Assembly (NCBI RefSeq): GCF_014931395.1
Contig: NZ_CP063120.1
Span: 248,001 to 312,000, forward strand
Direction of reading: 5' to 3'
From: Haemophilus parainfluenzae
Lineage (GTDB): Bacteria > Pseudomonadota > Gammaproteobacteria > Enterobacterales > Pasteurellaceae
DNA length: 64,000 nucleotides
The translations under genes and the position numbers were made by a program. Position 1 is the stretch's first letter. Each line of letters begins with the position of its first letter. The notes beneath the pieces were generated by a model. It was given only the letters and a program-made list of their open reading frames with translations, did not search any database and was not told the DNA's origin. Positions 17,903 through 27,761 of this stretch are shown piece by piece.

Positions 17903-18679
17903 TTAGATATAAAGTATAAATTCATTTTCTTTACGATTGAAAAACCAAATACCGACTAATAATAGAATTATCGATATAATAAAACCTTGAGATAAAGACT
18001 CCATTGACAAACTCTGCCCATTTAGAATTACATTTCTAAACTGCTCAACATAATTCACCATAGGATTAAGGTTATCATACCACCAACGATATTCTTGAGA
18101 AATAATAGACACAGGATAAATTATAGGGGTTAAATACATCCAAATAGAAGTAAAAACACCCCATAAATATTGAATATCTCTAAAAAATACAGTTGAAGCC
18201 GATAAAATGAATCCTAATCCTAAACTAAAAATATAAAGCTCTAAGAAAATTATGGGAACCCATAAAACATTCAATGTAATTTCTACTTGGGTAAAAATCA
18301 TCACAAGAATTAGGGCTATCATTGCAAACAGCATATTAACTAATGAGCTTGTTATTTTAGATAAAACAAAAATATACTTTGGTACATATGTCTTTTTAAT
18401 TAAAGAAGCATTATGAACAATAGCTGTGACTGAACTAGAGGTTGCCTCTGAAACAAAACCAAAAATTAATTGTCCTGTAAGCAGATAGGCTGAAAAATTA
18501 GGAATATCGAATTTAAATAAGTTTGAAAAAACTACTGTTAATACAATCATCATTAACAAAGGATTTAAAATACTCCAAATATAGCCTAAATAACTTCTTC
18601 TATATTTTAGTTTTATATCCTTAAGGACCAACTGCTTCAATAATTCGATATATTTAATTTGATTTACAAATGATTTCAT
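17903..18679 (-). CDS. wzm: O-antigen ABC transporter permease
   Basis: The protein (258 residues from the ATG at 18679) has six hydrophobic segments and the ABC-2 polysaccharide exporter motifs KLKYRRSYLGYIWSILNPL near the N-terminus and FFRDIQYLWGVF later. It forms the inner-membrane channel for the finished glycan. An upstream TTG at 18685 is in frame, but the ATG two codons later is the better start. It follows rmlC by 10 bp and is followed by wzt. Confidence 0.9.
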   Translation of the reverse strand: MKSFVNQIKYIELLKQLVLKDIKLKYRRSYLGYIWSILNPLLMMIVLTVVFSNLFKFDIPNFSAYLLTGQLIFGFVSEATSSSVTAIVHNASLIKKTYVPKYIFVLSKITSSLVNMLFAMIALILVMIFTQVEITLNVLWVPIIFLELYIFSLGLGFILSASTVFFRDIQYLWGVFTSIWMYLTPIIYPVSIISQEYRWWYDNLNPMVNYVEQFRNVILNGQSLSMESLSQGFIISIILLLVGIWFFNRKENEFILYI

Positions 18680-18689
18680 AAGCAATATC

Positions 18690-19232
18690 TTATTTAAATT
18701 TCACAGCATCCTTTAAAATTTTTCCAGCTAAATCTTTTGCTGACAAACTCGGTTCGCTCTCTAAAAGCCATTCAATACCGACGGTCTCATCATTCCAAAT
18801 TAAGGAATGCTCTGCTTTAGGATTATAGTAATCAGTACATTTATAAGTAAATTCAGCTTCATCAGTTAAAACATAAAAGCCATGTGCAAACCCTTCAGGT
18901 ACCCAAAGCTGACGTTTATTTTCAGCAGATAAAATTTCACCTACCCATTGTCCAAATGTAGGAGAGAATTCCCGCATATCAACGGCAACATCAAATACAG
19001 CTCCAGATACTACACGCACTAATTTACCTTGTGTATTTTCAGTTTGATAATGTAATCCACGTAATACTCCTTTTACCGATTTTGAATGATTTTCTTGTAC
19101 AAAAGTACGATCTGCTACATTTTGTTTAAACCATTCATCACGGAAGGTTTCCATAAAGAAACCACGTTCATCACCGAATACTTGAGGTTCTAATAATTTT
19201 ACATCGGGAATTTTAGTATCAATAACTTTCAT
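18690..19232 (-). CDS. rmlC: dTDP-4-dehydrorhamnose 3,5-epimerase
   Basis: The 180-residue protein matches RmlC: FGDERGFFMETF, the catalytic region VLRGLHYQ with its His, and WVPEGFAHGFYVLTD. It epimerises C3 and C5 of dTDP-4-keto-6-deoxyglucose, the third step to dTDP-L-rhamnose. It lies between rmlD and wzm in the operon, with a 19-bp gap to rmlD. Confidence 0.96.
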   Translation of the reverse strand: MKVIDTKIPDVKLLEPQVFGDERGFFMETFRDEWFKQNVADRTFVQENHSKSVKGVLRGLHYQTENTQGKLVRVVSGAVFDVAVDMREFSPTFGQWVGEILSAENKRQLWVPEGFAHGFYVLTDEAEFTYKCTDYYNPKAEHSLIWNDETVGIEWLLESEPSLSAKDLAGKILKDAVKFK

Positions 19233-19251
19233 TATGAATCCTTATATTTTC

Positions 19252-20136
19252 TTATTCTGCATAAGCCTTAATATTTTTTAATGCTTTTTGCCAATCACTT
19301 GGTTTAACTCCAAACGCTTGCTGAATTTTAGTTAAATCTAAGCAAGTATTGGCTGGACGTTTAGCCTGGGTTGGATAATCCGCAGTCGTAATCTCATTTA
19401 CAAAAGGAACTTTCTCTAACACATTTTGCGAAACAGCCTCAGCCAAAATAGCTTTAGCAAAATCACACCAACTAACATATGGCACTCCACTAAAATGATA
19501 AATGCCATATTCGATACTTTCGCCTCTAATAATTTTTTCGGCAATCTGAACTAATGTACTAGCAATATCTCCAGCATAAGTTGGCCCACCAATTTGATCC
19601 GCAACAACGTTTAATGTATCGTGTTTTTTGGCTAAGCGAAGCATAGTTTTCACAAAATTATTGCCATGTTCGCCAAAAACCCAAGAAGTACGTAAAATGA
19701 TCACTCTTGAAACAAGGGAAAGAAGCACCTTATCTCCCTCTGCCTTACTTTTGCCATAAGCACTTAAGGGACAAGTAATATCGGTTTCTGTATATTTACC
19801 TTTTTTATATCCATCAAATACATAATCAGTAGATATATGCAAGATAGTTGCATTAACTCTATTTGCAGCCTCAGCTAAATATTTTAACCCTTTGACATTA
19901 ACATCATGAACTAGTGACTCTTCAGTTTCAGCTCTATCCACATGAGTGTAAGCTGCCCCATTAATAATAATATTCGGCTTAAACGAATCAACCAAAGACA
20001 GTACAGCATTTTTATTCGTGATATCAAGCTCGTTATGTTTTAAAGCTAATATATCATGACCGTTTTCAAGCCTTAACCTTTGTGTCAAAGCAAAACCTAT
20101 TTGTCCATTTGCCCCTGTGATTAGGAATTTTGCCAC
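19252..20136 (-). CDS. rmlD: dTDP-4-dehydrorhamnose reductase
   Basis: The 294-residue SDR has the NAD(P) motif TGANGQIG at the N-terminus, HISTDYVFDG and the catalytic YGKSKAEGD segment, followed by TSWVFGEHGNNF. It reduces the 4-keto sugar to dTDP-L-rhamnose with NAD(P)H. The gene begins 1 bp after the rmlA stop codon, so the two are surely cotranscribed. Confidence 0.95.
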   Translation of the reverse strand: MAKFLITGANGQIGFALTQRLRLENGHDILALKHNELDITNKNAVLSLVDSFKPNIIINGAAYTHVDRAETEESLVHDVNVKGLKYLAEAANRVNATILHISTDYVFDGYKKGKYTETDITCPLSAYGKSKAEGDKVLLSLVSRVIILRTSWVFGEHGNNFVKTMLRLAKKHDTLNVVADQIGGPTYAGDIASTLVQIAEKIIRGESIEYGIYHFSGVPYVSWCDFAKAILAEAVSQNVLEKVPFVNEITTADYPTQAKRPANTCLDLTKIQQAFGVKPSDWQKALKNIKAYAE

Positions 20137-20137
20137 A

Positions 20138-21010
20138 CTATTTTTTTTCCTTAATTATTCTAAGCAAGTATTGACCATACTCATTTTTTGCCATTGGTTT
20201 TGCTAATTTTTCCACCTGTTCAGAAGTGAGCCAACCATTACGCCATGCTATTTCTTCTAAACATGCTACTTGCAAACCTTGCACCTTTTCAATGGTACGA
20301 ACAAATGAAGCCGCCTCATGTAAACTTTCGTGTGTACCAGTATCTAACCATGCAAAACCACGTCCGAGCAATTGCACGTTGAGTGAGCCATCGTTTAAAT
20401 ACATTTCGTTAAGAGTAGTAATCTCTAATTCTCCACGAGCAGAGGGCTTGACTTGTTTTGCAAATTCTACCACACGGTTATCATAAAAATATAAACCTGT
20501 TACAGCATAGTTTGATTTTGGTTCAACTGGTTTTTCTTCAATCGAAACCGCTTTGAAGTTTTCATCAAATTCAACTACACCAAAGCGCTCAGGATCTTTC
20601 ACTAAATATCCAAACACTGTTGCACCGTGGGGCTGTTTAACTGCCTCTTGCAACATTTGACTGAAGTGTTGACCGTAGAAAATGTTATCACCCAGTACTA
20701 AGCAACAACTATCACCATTAATAAACTCTTCACCGATAAGAAATGCTTGAGCTAAACCATCTGGGCTTGGTTGAATTGCGTATTGTAAATTCACACCGAA
20801 ATCTGAACCATCACCTAATAAGCGTTTGAAACTTTCATTATCTTCAGGGGTAGTAATAATAAGAACATCTCGAATACCCGCTAACATTAATACTGAAAGT
20901 GGATAGTAAATCATCGGTTTATCATAAACAGGCAAAAGTTGTTTAGATACACCTCGAGTAATAGGATAGAGGCGAGTACCGGAACCGCCTGCAAGAATAA
21001 TACCTTTCAT
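20138..21010 (-). CDS. rmlA: Glucose-1-phosphate thymidylyltransferase
   Basis: The 290-residue protein has the nucleotidyltransferase signature [16 protein letters not shown] at the N-terminus, then [16 protein letters not shown] and LGDNIFYG. It makes dTDP-glucose from dTTP and glucose-1-phosphate, the first step to dTDP-L-rhamnose; the product is also the feedback-sensitive point in the family. It lies 77 bp after rmlB. Confidence 0.96.
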   Translation of the reverse strand: MKGIILAGGSGTRLYPITRGVSKQLLPVYDKPMIYYPLSVLMLAGIRDVLIITTPEDNESFKRLLGDGSDFGVNLQYAIQPSPDGLAQAFLIGEEFINGDSCCLVLGDNIFYGQHFSQMLQEAVKQPHGATVFGYLVKDPERFGVVEFDENFKAVSIEEKPVEPKSNYAVTGLYFYDNRVVEFAKQVKPSARGELEITTLNEMYLNDGSLNVQLLGRGFAWLDTGTHESLHEAASFVRTIEKVQGLQVACLEEIAWRNGWLTSEQVEKLAKPMAKNEYGQYLLRIIKEKK

Positions 21011-21087
21011 AAGGAGACCTTTAAAAGAGCGGGTAGATTCTCTTAAATTTTTATAAATTATTAGAAAACTTCACCGCTTGTTAATAA

Positions 21088-22152
21088 TTAGTTACCTAAA
21101 CGTTCACGGTTATATGAGCCATCTAATACACGACTCCACCATTTTTTGTTATTTAAATACCATTCTACTGTTTTGCGAATACCTGATTCAAAAGTTTCTT
21201 GTGGCTTCCAACCTAATTCTCGGCCAATTTTAGCTGCATCAATCGCATAGCGTACATCGTGGCCAGGACGATCTTTCACATAAGTAATGAGATCTTCATA
21301 TTTTGCTACACCTTCTGGTTTGTTTGGCACTAACTCTTCTAATAAACTGCAAATAGTACGTACTACATCAATATTTGCTTTCTCATTATGCCCACCAATA
21401 TTGTATGTTTCACCTACCTTACCTTCTGTTACGACTTTATATAATGCACGCGCATGATCTTCTACAAATAACCAGTCACGAATTTGTTGACCATTTCCAT
21501 AAACTGGTAATGGCTTTCCATCTAGTGCATTTAAAATCATTAATGGAATAAGTTTTTCAGGGAAATGAAATGGACCATAGTTATTTGAACAGTTAGTCAC
21601 AATTGTTGGTAAACCATAAGTACGCAACCATGCGCGAACTAAGTGATCGCTAGAGGCTTTAGATGCTGAATAAGGACTGCTAGGTGCATAAGGTGTAGTT
21701 TCAGTAAACAAATCATCTGTTCCTTCTAAATCACCATATACCTCATCTGTTGAAATGTGATGAAAACGAAATGCTGCTTTTCTCTCATCATTTAAAGAAT
21801 TCCAATAAGCTCGAGCTGCTTCTAATAGCGTGTAAGTACCTACTATATTTGTTTCGATAAAAGCTGCTGGTCCATCAATAGAACGGTCAACATGACTTTC
21901 TGCCGCTAAATGCATTACAGCATCAGGTTGATGATGTTCAAATACACGTGCCAATGCTTTTGCATCACAAATATCCACTTGTTCAAATGCATAGCGTGGA
22001 TTATTTTCTACGGATTCTAAAGATTCTAAATTACCTGCATAAGTTAATTTATCAACATTTACCACGTTATCTTGCGTGTTTTCAATAATGTGGCGAACAA
22101 CTGCAGAGCCAATAAAACCAGCACCACCAGTAACCAAAATTGTTTTGCTCAT
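21088..22152 (-). CDS. rmlB: dTDP-glucose 4,6-dehydratase
   Basis: From the ATG at 22152 the protein has 354 residues with [42 protein letters not shown] and the catalytic [10 protein letters not shown]. It converts dTDP-glucose to dTDP-4-keto-6-deoxyglucose with bound NAD. An ATG two codons earlier (22158) is in frame, but AAGAGG is correctly spaced only for 22152. It is the first gene of the O-antigen operon and has its own promoter. Confidence 0.96.
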   Translation of the reverse strand: MSKTILVTGGAGFIGSAVVRHIIENTQDNVVNVDKLTYAGNLESLESVENNPRYAFEQVDICDAKALARVFEHHQPDAVMHLAAESHVDRSIDGPAAFIETNIVGTYTLLEAARAYWNSLNDERKAAFRFHHISTDEVYGDLEGTDDLFTETTPYAPSSPYSASKASSDHLVRAWLRTYGLPTIVTNCSNNYGPFHFPEKLIPLMILNALDGKPLPVYGNGQQIRDWLFVEDHARALYKVVTEGKVGETYNIGGHNEKANIDVVRTICSLLEELVPNKPEGVAKYEDLITYVKDRPGHDVRYAIDAAKIGRELGWKPQETFESGIRKTVEWYLNNKKWWSRVLDGSYNRERLGN

Positions 22153-22194
22153 TTTCATCCTCTTGGTTATTTAACAAATAAAACATTACCCTGT

Positions 22195-22223
22195 ATTCTA
22201 TTTGAAATAATACTATTTCACAA
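22195..22223 (-). promoter_or_regulatory. Candidate sigma70 promoter of the O-antigen operon
   Basis: On the minus strand TTGTGA and TAGAAT are separated by exactly 17 bp and lie 43 bp before the rmlB start. The glnA terminator is immediately upstream, so the operon needs a start signal here. The distance and hexamers fit a sigma70 promoter. Confidence 0.6.
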
Positions 22224-22247
22224 TTAAAGAATACAATACTTATGAAA

Positions 22248-22275
22248 AAAGTGCGGTCATTTTTGACCGCACTTT
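22248..22275 (-). terminator. glnA terminator built from two inverted uptake signals
   Basis: AAAGTGCGGTCA, loop TTTT, TGACCGCACTTT is a perfect 12-bp stem made of two opposed uptake signals. On the minus strand it is followed by a run of six T, 34 bp after glnA. It separates glnA from the O-antigen operon. Confidence 0.85.
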
Positions 22276-22308
22276 CCCTGTTAAACACTAGAATTCCGCT
22301 GTTTGTTA

Positions 22309-23727
22309 CTAAGCATAATACATCTCAAACTCAACCGGATGTGGTGTCATATTTAAACGTTCTACCTCTTTACGTTTGATATTAATAAATGCTTCGATAA
22401 AGTCTTTGGCAAATACTCCACCCTGCGTTAAGAATTCATAGTCTTTTTCTAATGAATTCAACGCTTCTTCTAATGAGCTTGCAACTGCAGGAATATCTTT
22501 TAATTCTTCTGGTGGAAGATCATAAAGATTTTTATCCATTGCATCGCCTGGATGAATTTTGTTCACTACGCCATCAAGACCTGCCATTAATAACGCCGCG
22601 AAAGCCAGATATGGGTTTGCCATCGGATCTGGGAAACGCGCTTCAATGCGGATTGCTTTCGGGTTGGTTACTGCTGGGATACGGATTGAAGCAGAACGGT
22701 TACTTGCAGAGTAAGCCAACAATACTGGTGCCTCAAAGCCTGGTACTAAACGTTTGTATGAGTTCGTACTTGGGTTAGTGAATGCATTTAATGCTTTAGC
22801 ATGCTTAATGATACCGCCGATGTAATAAAGTGCGGTTTCAGAAAGACCTGCATATTTATCACCTTGGAAAATGTTTTTACCGTCTTTACTTAATGACATA
22901 TTACAGTGCATGCCCGAACCATTATCACCTGTGATTGGTTTTGGCATAAAGCAAGCGGTTTTACCATGTTCTAACGCAACGTTTTGCACCACATATTTAT
23001 AGATTTGTGTTTCATCTGCTTTTAAAGTTAAGCTGTTGAATTTCGTTGCAATTTCATTTTGGCCCGCAGTCGCCACTTCATGGTGGTGAGCTTCTACTAC
23101 TAAGCCCATTTCTTCTAAAATCAAACACATTTCAGAACGAATATCGTGTGCTGTATCAATTGGAGCAACCGCACAGTAACCGCCTTTTTTCAATGGACGA
23201 TAGGCGTTGTTACCACCTTCGTATTTTTTGTTGGTGTTCCAAGCCGCTTCAATGTCATCAACGACAAAAGAAGCACGGTTCATTGATACATCAAAACGTA
23301 CATCATCAAATAAGAAGAACTCTGGTTCAGGACCAAAGAATGCTTGATCCGCAATACCGATTGAACGCATATAGTTTTCGGCGCGAATAGCGATTGAACG
23401 CGGGTCACGATCATAGCTTTGCATGGTCGTTGGTTCATAAATACTACAACGAATAGAGAGAGTTGGGATCTGCGCAAATGGATCGACTACCGCAGTTTCA
23501 GCGATTGGCATTAAAAGCATATCGGCCTTGTTAATGGTTTTCCAACCTTCAACAGAAGAGCCATCGAACATTTTGCCATCTTCAAACATATCTTCATCAA
23601 CAAGGCTAACTGGGATAGAAACACCGTGTTCTTTACCTTTAATGTCGGTGAAACGAAGTAGCGCGAACTTAATATCGTTCTCTTCAATCAGTTTGAATAC
23701 GTTGGCAATTGCGTTTGCATTTGGCAT
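22309..23727 (-). CDS. glnA: Glutamine synthetase type I
   Basis: The 472-residue protein is a full-length GSI with [31 protein letters not shown], the [15 protein letters not shown] segment and the regulatory loop [15 protein letters not shown], which holds the tyrosine that is adenylylated in GSI-beta enzymes. It forms glutamine from glutamate, ammonia and ATP. Activity control by GlnE is therefore possible. It is divergent from typA and marks the right boundary of the O-antigen cluster. Confidence 0.97.
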   Translation of the reverse strand: MPNANAIANVFKLIEENDIKFALLRFTDIKGKEHGVSIPVSLVDEDMFEDGKMFDGSSVEGWKTINKADMLLMPIAETAVVDPFAQIPTLSIRCSIYEPTTMQSYDRDPRSIAIRAENYMRSIGIADQAFFGPEPEFFLFDDVRFDVSMNRASFVVDDIEAAWNTNKKYEGGNNAYRPLKKGGYCAVAPIDTAHDIRSEMCLILEEMGLVVEAHHHEVATAGQNEIATKFNSLTLKADETQIYKYVVQNVALEHGKTACFMPKPITGDNGSGMHCNMSLSKDGKNIFQGDKYAGLSETALYYIGGIIKHAKALNAFTNPSTNSYKRLVPGFEAPVLLAYSASNRSASIRIPAVTNPKAIRIEARFPDPMANPYLAFAALLMAGLDGVVNKIHPGDAMDKNLYDLPPEELKDIPAVASSLEEALNSLEKDYEFLTQGGVFAKDFIEAFINIKRKEVERLNMTPHPVEFEMYYA

Positions 23728-23854
23728 AAGGAGTCCTCTATTTTGCTATGTATATAATCTTTATAAAAATTAAAAGAGCATTATAACGCAACCGCTTGCT
23801 TTTTTCATGGGATTTATTTTAAACACCAGCATAGCAGAGTAACGAAATATCGTG

Positions 23855-23860
23855 TATAAT
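23855..23860 (+). promoter_or_regulatory. Candidate -10 element of typA
   Basis: A perfect TATAAT lies about 117 bp before the typA ATG. No good -35 hexamer is visible at 17 bp. If used, the mRNA would carry a leader of roughly 110 nt containing the inverted repeat at 23882-23949. Confidence 0.4.
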
Positions 23861-23881
23861 TTTTGCCCTTTCGAGATTCTC

Positions 23882-23949
23882 GTAGGGTGAGTTTTACTCA
23901 CCAACTTAAACTACTTGGACTATTCGGTGGCATAAAAATTCCACCCTAC
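23882..23949. repeat. Nested palindromic element in the typA leader
   Basis: GTAGGGTG (23882-23889) and CACCCTAC (23942-23949) are inverted copies at the two ends. Inside are a 6-bp hairpin GGTGAG/CTCACC with loop TTTTA (23886-23902) and a weaker GGTGG/CCACC hairpin (23926-23945). It codes for nothing and sits between the likely promoter and the typA start. It may be an interspersed repeat or a leader structure. Confidence 0.6.
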
Positions 23950-23976
23950 AAAACTTAAACTTTAAGAACGTAATAA

Positions 23977-25827
23977 ATGAAAAACGACATTGATATTAAT
24001 AAATTGCGCAATATCGCAATTATCGCCCACGTTGACCATGGTAAAACCACCCTCGTTGACAAACTTCTTCAACAATCCGGTACATTTGAATCCACTCGTG
24101 GTGATGTTGATGAACGCGTAATGGACTCAAACGATCTTGAAAAAGAACGTGGCATTACCATTCTTGCAAAAAATACTGCAATTAACTGGAATGGTTATCG
24201 CATTAACATCGTAGATACCCCAGGACACGCGGACTTCGGTGGTGAAGTAGAGCGTGTACTTTCTATGGTGGATTCTGTACTTTTAGTGGTAGATGCCTTT
24301 GACGGCCCGATGCCGCAAACGCGTTTCGTAACCCAAAAAGCCTTTGCTCATGGTTTAAAACCAATTGTAGTTATCAACAAGGTTGACCGTCCAGGCGCAC
24401 GTCCTGATTGGGTGGTGGATCAAGTATTCGATTTATTCGTTAACCTTGGTGCAACCGATGAGCAATTAGACTTCCCTATTATCTATGCTTCAGCATTAAA
24501 TGGTGTTGCAGGTCTTGAACATGAAGAATTAGCGGAAGATATGACCCCATTATTTGAAGCGATTGTTCAACACGTTGAACCGCCAAAAGTGGAACTTGAT
24601 GCGCCATTCCAAATGCAAATTTCCCAATTAGACTATAACAGCTATGTGGGTGTTATTGGTATCGGCCGTATCAAACGTGGCTCAATCAAACCAAATCAAC
24701 CTGTAACGATCATTGATGGCGAAGGTAAAACTCGTCAAGGCCGTGTCGGTCAAGTATTAGGTCACCTTGGTTTACAACGTTATGAAGAAGATGTTGCTTA
24801 CGCAGGTGATATCATCGCGATTACTGGTTTAGGTGAATTAAATATCTCGGATACTATTTGTGATATCAACGCCGTTGAAGCCTTACCTTCATTAACTGTT
24901 GATGAACCAACCGTAACCATGTTCTTCTGTGTAAACACCTCTCCGTTTGCGGGTCAAGAAGGTAAATATGTGACTTCTCGTCAAATTCTTGAACGTTTAA
25001 ACAAAGAATTAGTTCACAACGTGGCATTACGCGTGGAAGAAACACCAAACCCTGATGAATTCCGTGTTTCTGGTCGTGGTGAATTACACCTTTCTGTATT
25101 AATTGAAAATATGCGTCGTGAAGGTTATGAACTTGCGGTTTCCCGCCCTAAAGTAATCTACCGTGAAATCAACGGCAAAAAACAAGAGCCTTATGAACAA
25201 GTAACTATCGACGTAGAAGAACAACATCAAGGTTCTGTCATGGAAGCATTAGGTATCCGTAAAGGTGAAGTTCGTGACATGATGCCGGATGGCAAAGGTC
25301 GTGTACGTTTAGAATACATCATCCCTAGCCGTGGCTTAATCGGTTTCCGTGGTGAATTCATGACGATGACATCAGGTACCGGTTTACTTTACTCCAGTTT
25401 CGACCACTACGATGACATCAAGCCAGGTGAAATCGGCCAACGTAAAAACGGTGTATTAATTTCTAATGCGACAGGTAAAGCATTAGCTTATGCGCTATTT
25501 GGTTTACAAGAGCGTGGTAAATTAATGATCGAAGCTAACGTAGAGGTTTACGAAGGTCAAATCATCGGTATTCACAGCCGTACAAATGACTTAACCGTAA
25601 ACTGCTTACAAGGTAAAAAACTCACCAATATGCGTGCATCGGGTAAAGATGATGCCATCGTATTAACCACACCGGTGAAATTCTCCCTTGAACAAGCCAT
25701 CGAGTTTATCGATGATGACGAGTTAGTAGAAGTGACACCAGAATCGATCCGTATCCGTAAAAAACTCTTAACGGAAAACGATCGTAAACGTGCAAACCGT
25801 ACGACAACCAGTACGAGTACTCACTAA
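23977..25827 (+). CDS. typA: Ribosome-associated GTPase TypA/BipA
   Basis: The 616-residue protein has G1 [16 protein letters not shown]3 [11 protein letters not shown] and G4 NKVDRPGAR, then the translation-factor beta-barrel, EF-G-like domains and the C-terminal TypA domain ([18 protein letters not shown]; later [11 protein letters not shown]). TypA binds the ribosome near the A site and aids ribosome assembly and stress growth. It is divergent from glnA, and two terminators follow. Confidence 0.97.
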   Translation: MKNDIDINKLRNIAIIAHVDHGKTTLVDKLLQQSGTFESTRGDVDERVMDSNDLEKERGITILAKNTAINWNGYRINIVDTPGHADFGGEVERVLSMVDSVLLVVDAFDGPMPQTRFVTQKAFAHGLKPIVVINKVDRPGARPDWVVDQVFDLFVNLGATDEQLDFPIIYASALNGVAGLEHEELAEDMTPLFEAIVQHVEPPKVELDAPFQMQISQLDYNSYVGVIGIGRIKRGSIKPNQPVTIIDGEGKTRQGRVGQVLGHLGLQRYEEDVAYAGDIIAITGLGELNISDTICDINAVEALPSLTVDEPTVTMFFCVNTSPFAGQEGKYVTSRQILERLNKELVHNVALRVEETPNPDEFRVSGRGELHLSVLIENMRREGYELAVSRPKVIYREINGKKQEPYEQVTIDVEEQHQGSVMEALGIRKGEVRDMMPDGKGRVRLEYIIPSRGLIGFRGEFMTMTSGTGLLYSSFDHYDDIKPGEIGQRKNGVLISNATGKALAYALFGLQERGKLMIEANVEVYEGQIIGIHSRTNDLTVNCLQGKKLTNMRASGKDDAIVLTTPVKFSLEQAIEFIDDDELVEVTPESIRIRKKLLTENDRKRANRTTTSTSTH

Positions 25828-25867
25828 TTAAAAACGTGCGGAAATTTGACCGCACTTTTAAACAAAC

Positions 25868-25897
25868 AAAAGGCGAACATCATGTTCGCCTTTTGTT
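25868..25897. terminator. Bidirectional terminator hairpin after typA
   Basis: AAAAGGCGAACAT and a matching ATGTTCGCCTTTT form a stem around a short central loop. T-rich sequence follows it in both directions, so typA and the convergent rdgC can both end here. Confidence 0.75.
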
Positions 25898-25898
25898 T

Positions 25899-25950
25899 AG
25901 GGGCTGACGTAGCCTAGCATAACTGCTAATCTACGTCAGCCCCTTTTTTT
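25899..25950 (+). terminator. Second, long-stem terminator after typA
   Basis: AGGGGCTGACGTAG (25899-25912) pairs perfectly with CTACGTCAGCCCCT (25931-25944), a 14-bp stem. The 18-nt apical part can form a further 4-bp TAGC/GCTA helix. T residues continue to 25950. The stem is longer than usual for a simple terminator. Confidence 0.8.
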
Positions 25951-25965
25951 ATTTCATGATTAAAA

Positions 25966-26877
25966 CTAACCTAATCTGACTTTCTCGCCACCGAATTCAT
26001 CGAGTAAGTTTTCTGTCAGTTTAGATAAAATACCCGTCATTAATACAAAATCAGCATCAAAGCGTTGAGCATAATCTTCTTTTAAAATATCCGCATTTTT
26101 CTCACGCACGGCATCAGCAAATTTTAAGCGTTTGAGCGTGCAATCTTCATTAAATACAAAAGTCAGCGTATCTTCCCACTCCAATGCGAGCTTGCTCACT
26201 ACTTTTTTGCCATCTTGTAAAAGCGCGAGAATCTCTTCATTTTCTAAAGGCTGTTTCTTACAACGGATCATGCTATCTTCTTGGCTTCCTCGCAATTCTG
26301 CTTCTTCTAATGCCATCAACCAATGAGGAATTTTTTCCTGCACAATCCAATCCGTTAAAATGGTCGAAGGCTCATTCGCAAAAGCTAACGGCACAACGGG
26401 TAACGAACCAAGTGATTTACGCAATAGCGCCAAGGCCTCTTCTGCTCGTTTACTGGATGCCGCATCGACATGAACAAGGTTATTCTCCGTATCAATCCAC
26501 ACAGAAGTTTGCTGATTTTTAGTAAATGCACGAGGCAATAAATTCATCACCACATCATCTTTTAACGTTTGTTTTTCCGTTTTCTTCAATTTGCGGTTTT
26601 CTTTTTGCTCAAGGCTTTCAATGCGTTCATCTAATTCACGTTTTACCACATTAGCCGGCAACATTTTTTCTTCTTTTTTCGCAACTAACAAAATGTGTTT
26701 ACCCACTGAAAAATGTAATAATTCGCTGTCTTTCAACGGATTCATCCAACCGAATTTACTTTGATCTTGTGAGCCACAAGGATGAAATTCACAATCTGAC
26801 AACTGGCGTTGCAATTCATTAAGATCCCAATCTAGGGGCTTAGTCAGCCTATATGTCATTAAATTTTTAAACCACAT
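25966..26877 (-). CDS. rdgC: Recombination-associated protein RdgC
   Basis: The start at 26877 gives MWFKNLMTYRL, as in other RdgC proteins, and has AAGGAAG eight bases upstream; a reading frame 19 codons longer lacks this support. The protein then has 303 residues, with FHPCGSQDQSKFGWMNP near the N-terminus. RdgC forms a ring-shaped dimer around double-stranded DNA and restrains RecA. It is divergent from proC across a 65-bp gap. Confidence 0.95.
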   Translation of the reverse strand: MWFKNLMTYRLTKPLDWDLNELQRQLSDCEFHPCGSQDQSKFGWMNPLKDSELLHFSVGKHILLVAKKEEKMLPANVVKRELDERIESLEQKENRKLKKTEKQTLKDDVVMNLLPRAFTKNQQTSVWIDTENNLVHVDAASSKRAEEALALLRKSLGSLPVVPLAFANEPSTILTDWIVQEKIPHWLMALEEAELRGSQEDSMIRCKKQPLENEEILALLQDGKKVVSKLALEWEDTLTFVFNEDCTLKRLKFADAVREKNADILKEDYAQRFDADFVLMTGILSKLTENLLDEFGGEKVRLG

Positions 26878-26942
26878 CGTAACACTTCCTTCATAATAGG
26901 GTAAAATACGCGACATTGTAGCCCATAAACTCACGGGAAAAA

Positions 26943-27761
26943 ATGATGCAACAGAAATTAATTGCCTTCATCGGCGGTGGCAATATGGCACAAGCGATTG
27001 TGTTAGGCCTATTAAAACAAGGTTATCCAGCCGATAAAATTATTGTGAATGATCCTAATGAAGAAAAACGTGCTTTTTTTGCTCAATATGGCGTCGCGGT
27101 TTCTACGGATAACAATCAATCCATCACACAATCTCAAGTAGTCTTATTTGCGGTTAAACCGCAAGTCCTCGCTGATGTTTGCAAGCCATTAAGTGCGGTT
27201 GATTTTTCCGATAAATTAATCATTTCTATTGCAGCTGGTATTTCGACCGCCCGATTAGCCGAATTAATCCCTACTGCAAAATCCATTGTTCGCGTGATGC
27301 CAAACACCCCTGCGTTAGTGGGTGAAGGCATGGCAGGCTTATTTGCGGACAAAAACACACCTGAAATTGACCGCACTTTTGCGGAAGATTTACTTTCTGC
27401 AGTAGGGAAAACCACTTGGGTGACGGATGAAGATCAAATGCATGCAGTCACTGCCGCATCTGGCAGTAGCCCTGCTTACTTCTTCCAATTTTTAGAGGCT
27501 ATGCAACAAGGCTTAATAGAAATGGGCTTAGATGAAAAGCAATCTCGTGAGTTGGTACAACAAGCTATGTTAGGCTCGGCGAAACTCGTGATTGAAAATC
27601 CTCAAACTGCCCTTTCCACGTTACGAGAAAATGTCACCTCAAAAGGCGGTACCACCGCAGCCGCATTAAATGTGTTCAATCAACATCAATTTAACGACAT
27701 CATTAAACAAGCGATGCAGGCCTGTGTGGCACGCTCACAAGAAATGGAAAAATTATTCTAA
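26943..27761 (+). CDS. proC: Pyrroline-5-carboxylate reductase
   Basis: The 272-residue protein has an N-terminal NAD(P) motif in [17 protein letters not shown], then [20 protein letters not shown] and the C-terminal signature in [14 protein letters not shown]. It performs the last step of proline synthesis. Either of the first two Met codons could be used. Two exact uptake signals lie within the gene. Its stop overlaps the next start by one base (TAATG). Confidence 0.96.
   Translation: MMQQKLIAFIGGGNMAQAIVLGLLKQGYPADKIIVNDPNEEKRAFFAQYGVAVSTDNNQSITQSQVVLFAVKPQVLADVCKPLSAVDFSDKLIISIAAGISTARLAELIPTAKSIVRVMPNTPALVGEGMAGLFADKNTPEIDRTFAEDLLSAVGKTTWVTDEDQMHAVTAASGSSPAYFFQFLEAMQQGLIEMGLDEKQSRELVQQAMLGSAKLVIENPQTALSTLRENVTSKGGTTAAALNVFNQHQFNDIIKQAMQACVARSQEMEKLF

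Noticed and set aside
10127..22152. Phase-variable simple repeats in LPS genes
   Set aside because: I looked for tetranucleotide tracts typical of Haemophilus contingency loci in the O-antigen genes and in the glycosyltransferase at 55085; none of five or more units was seen.
23046..23390. Open frames opposite glnA
   Set aside because: These are shadows of the conserved glnA coding sequence and have no ribosome binding sites.
26878..26934. Longer N-terminus for RdgC
   Set aside because: The extra 19 codons lack a ribosome binding site and run into the proC promoter region, while the ATG at 26877 has AAGGAAG and the family N-terminus.
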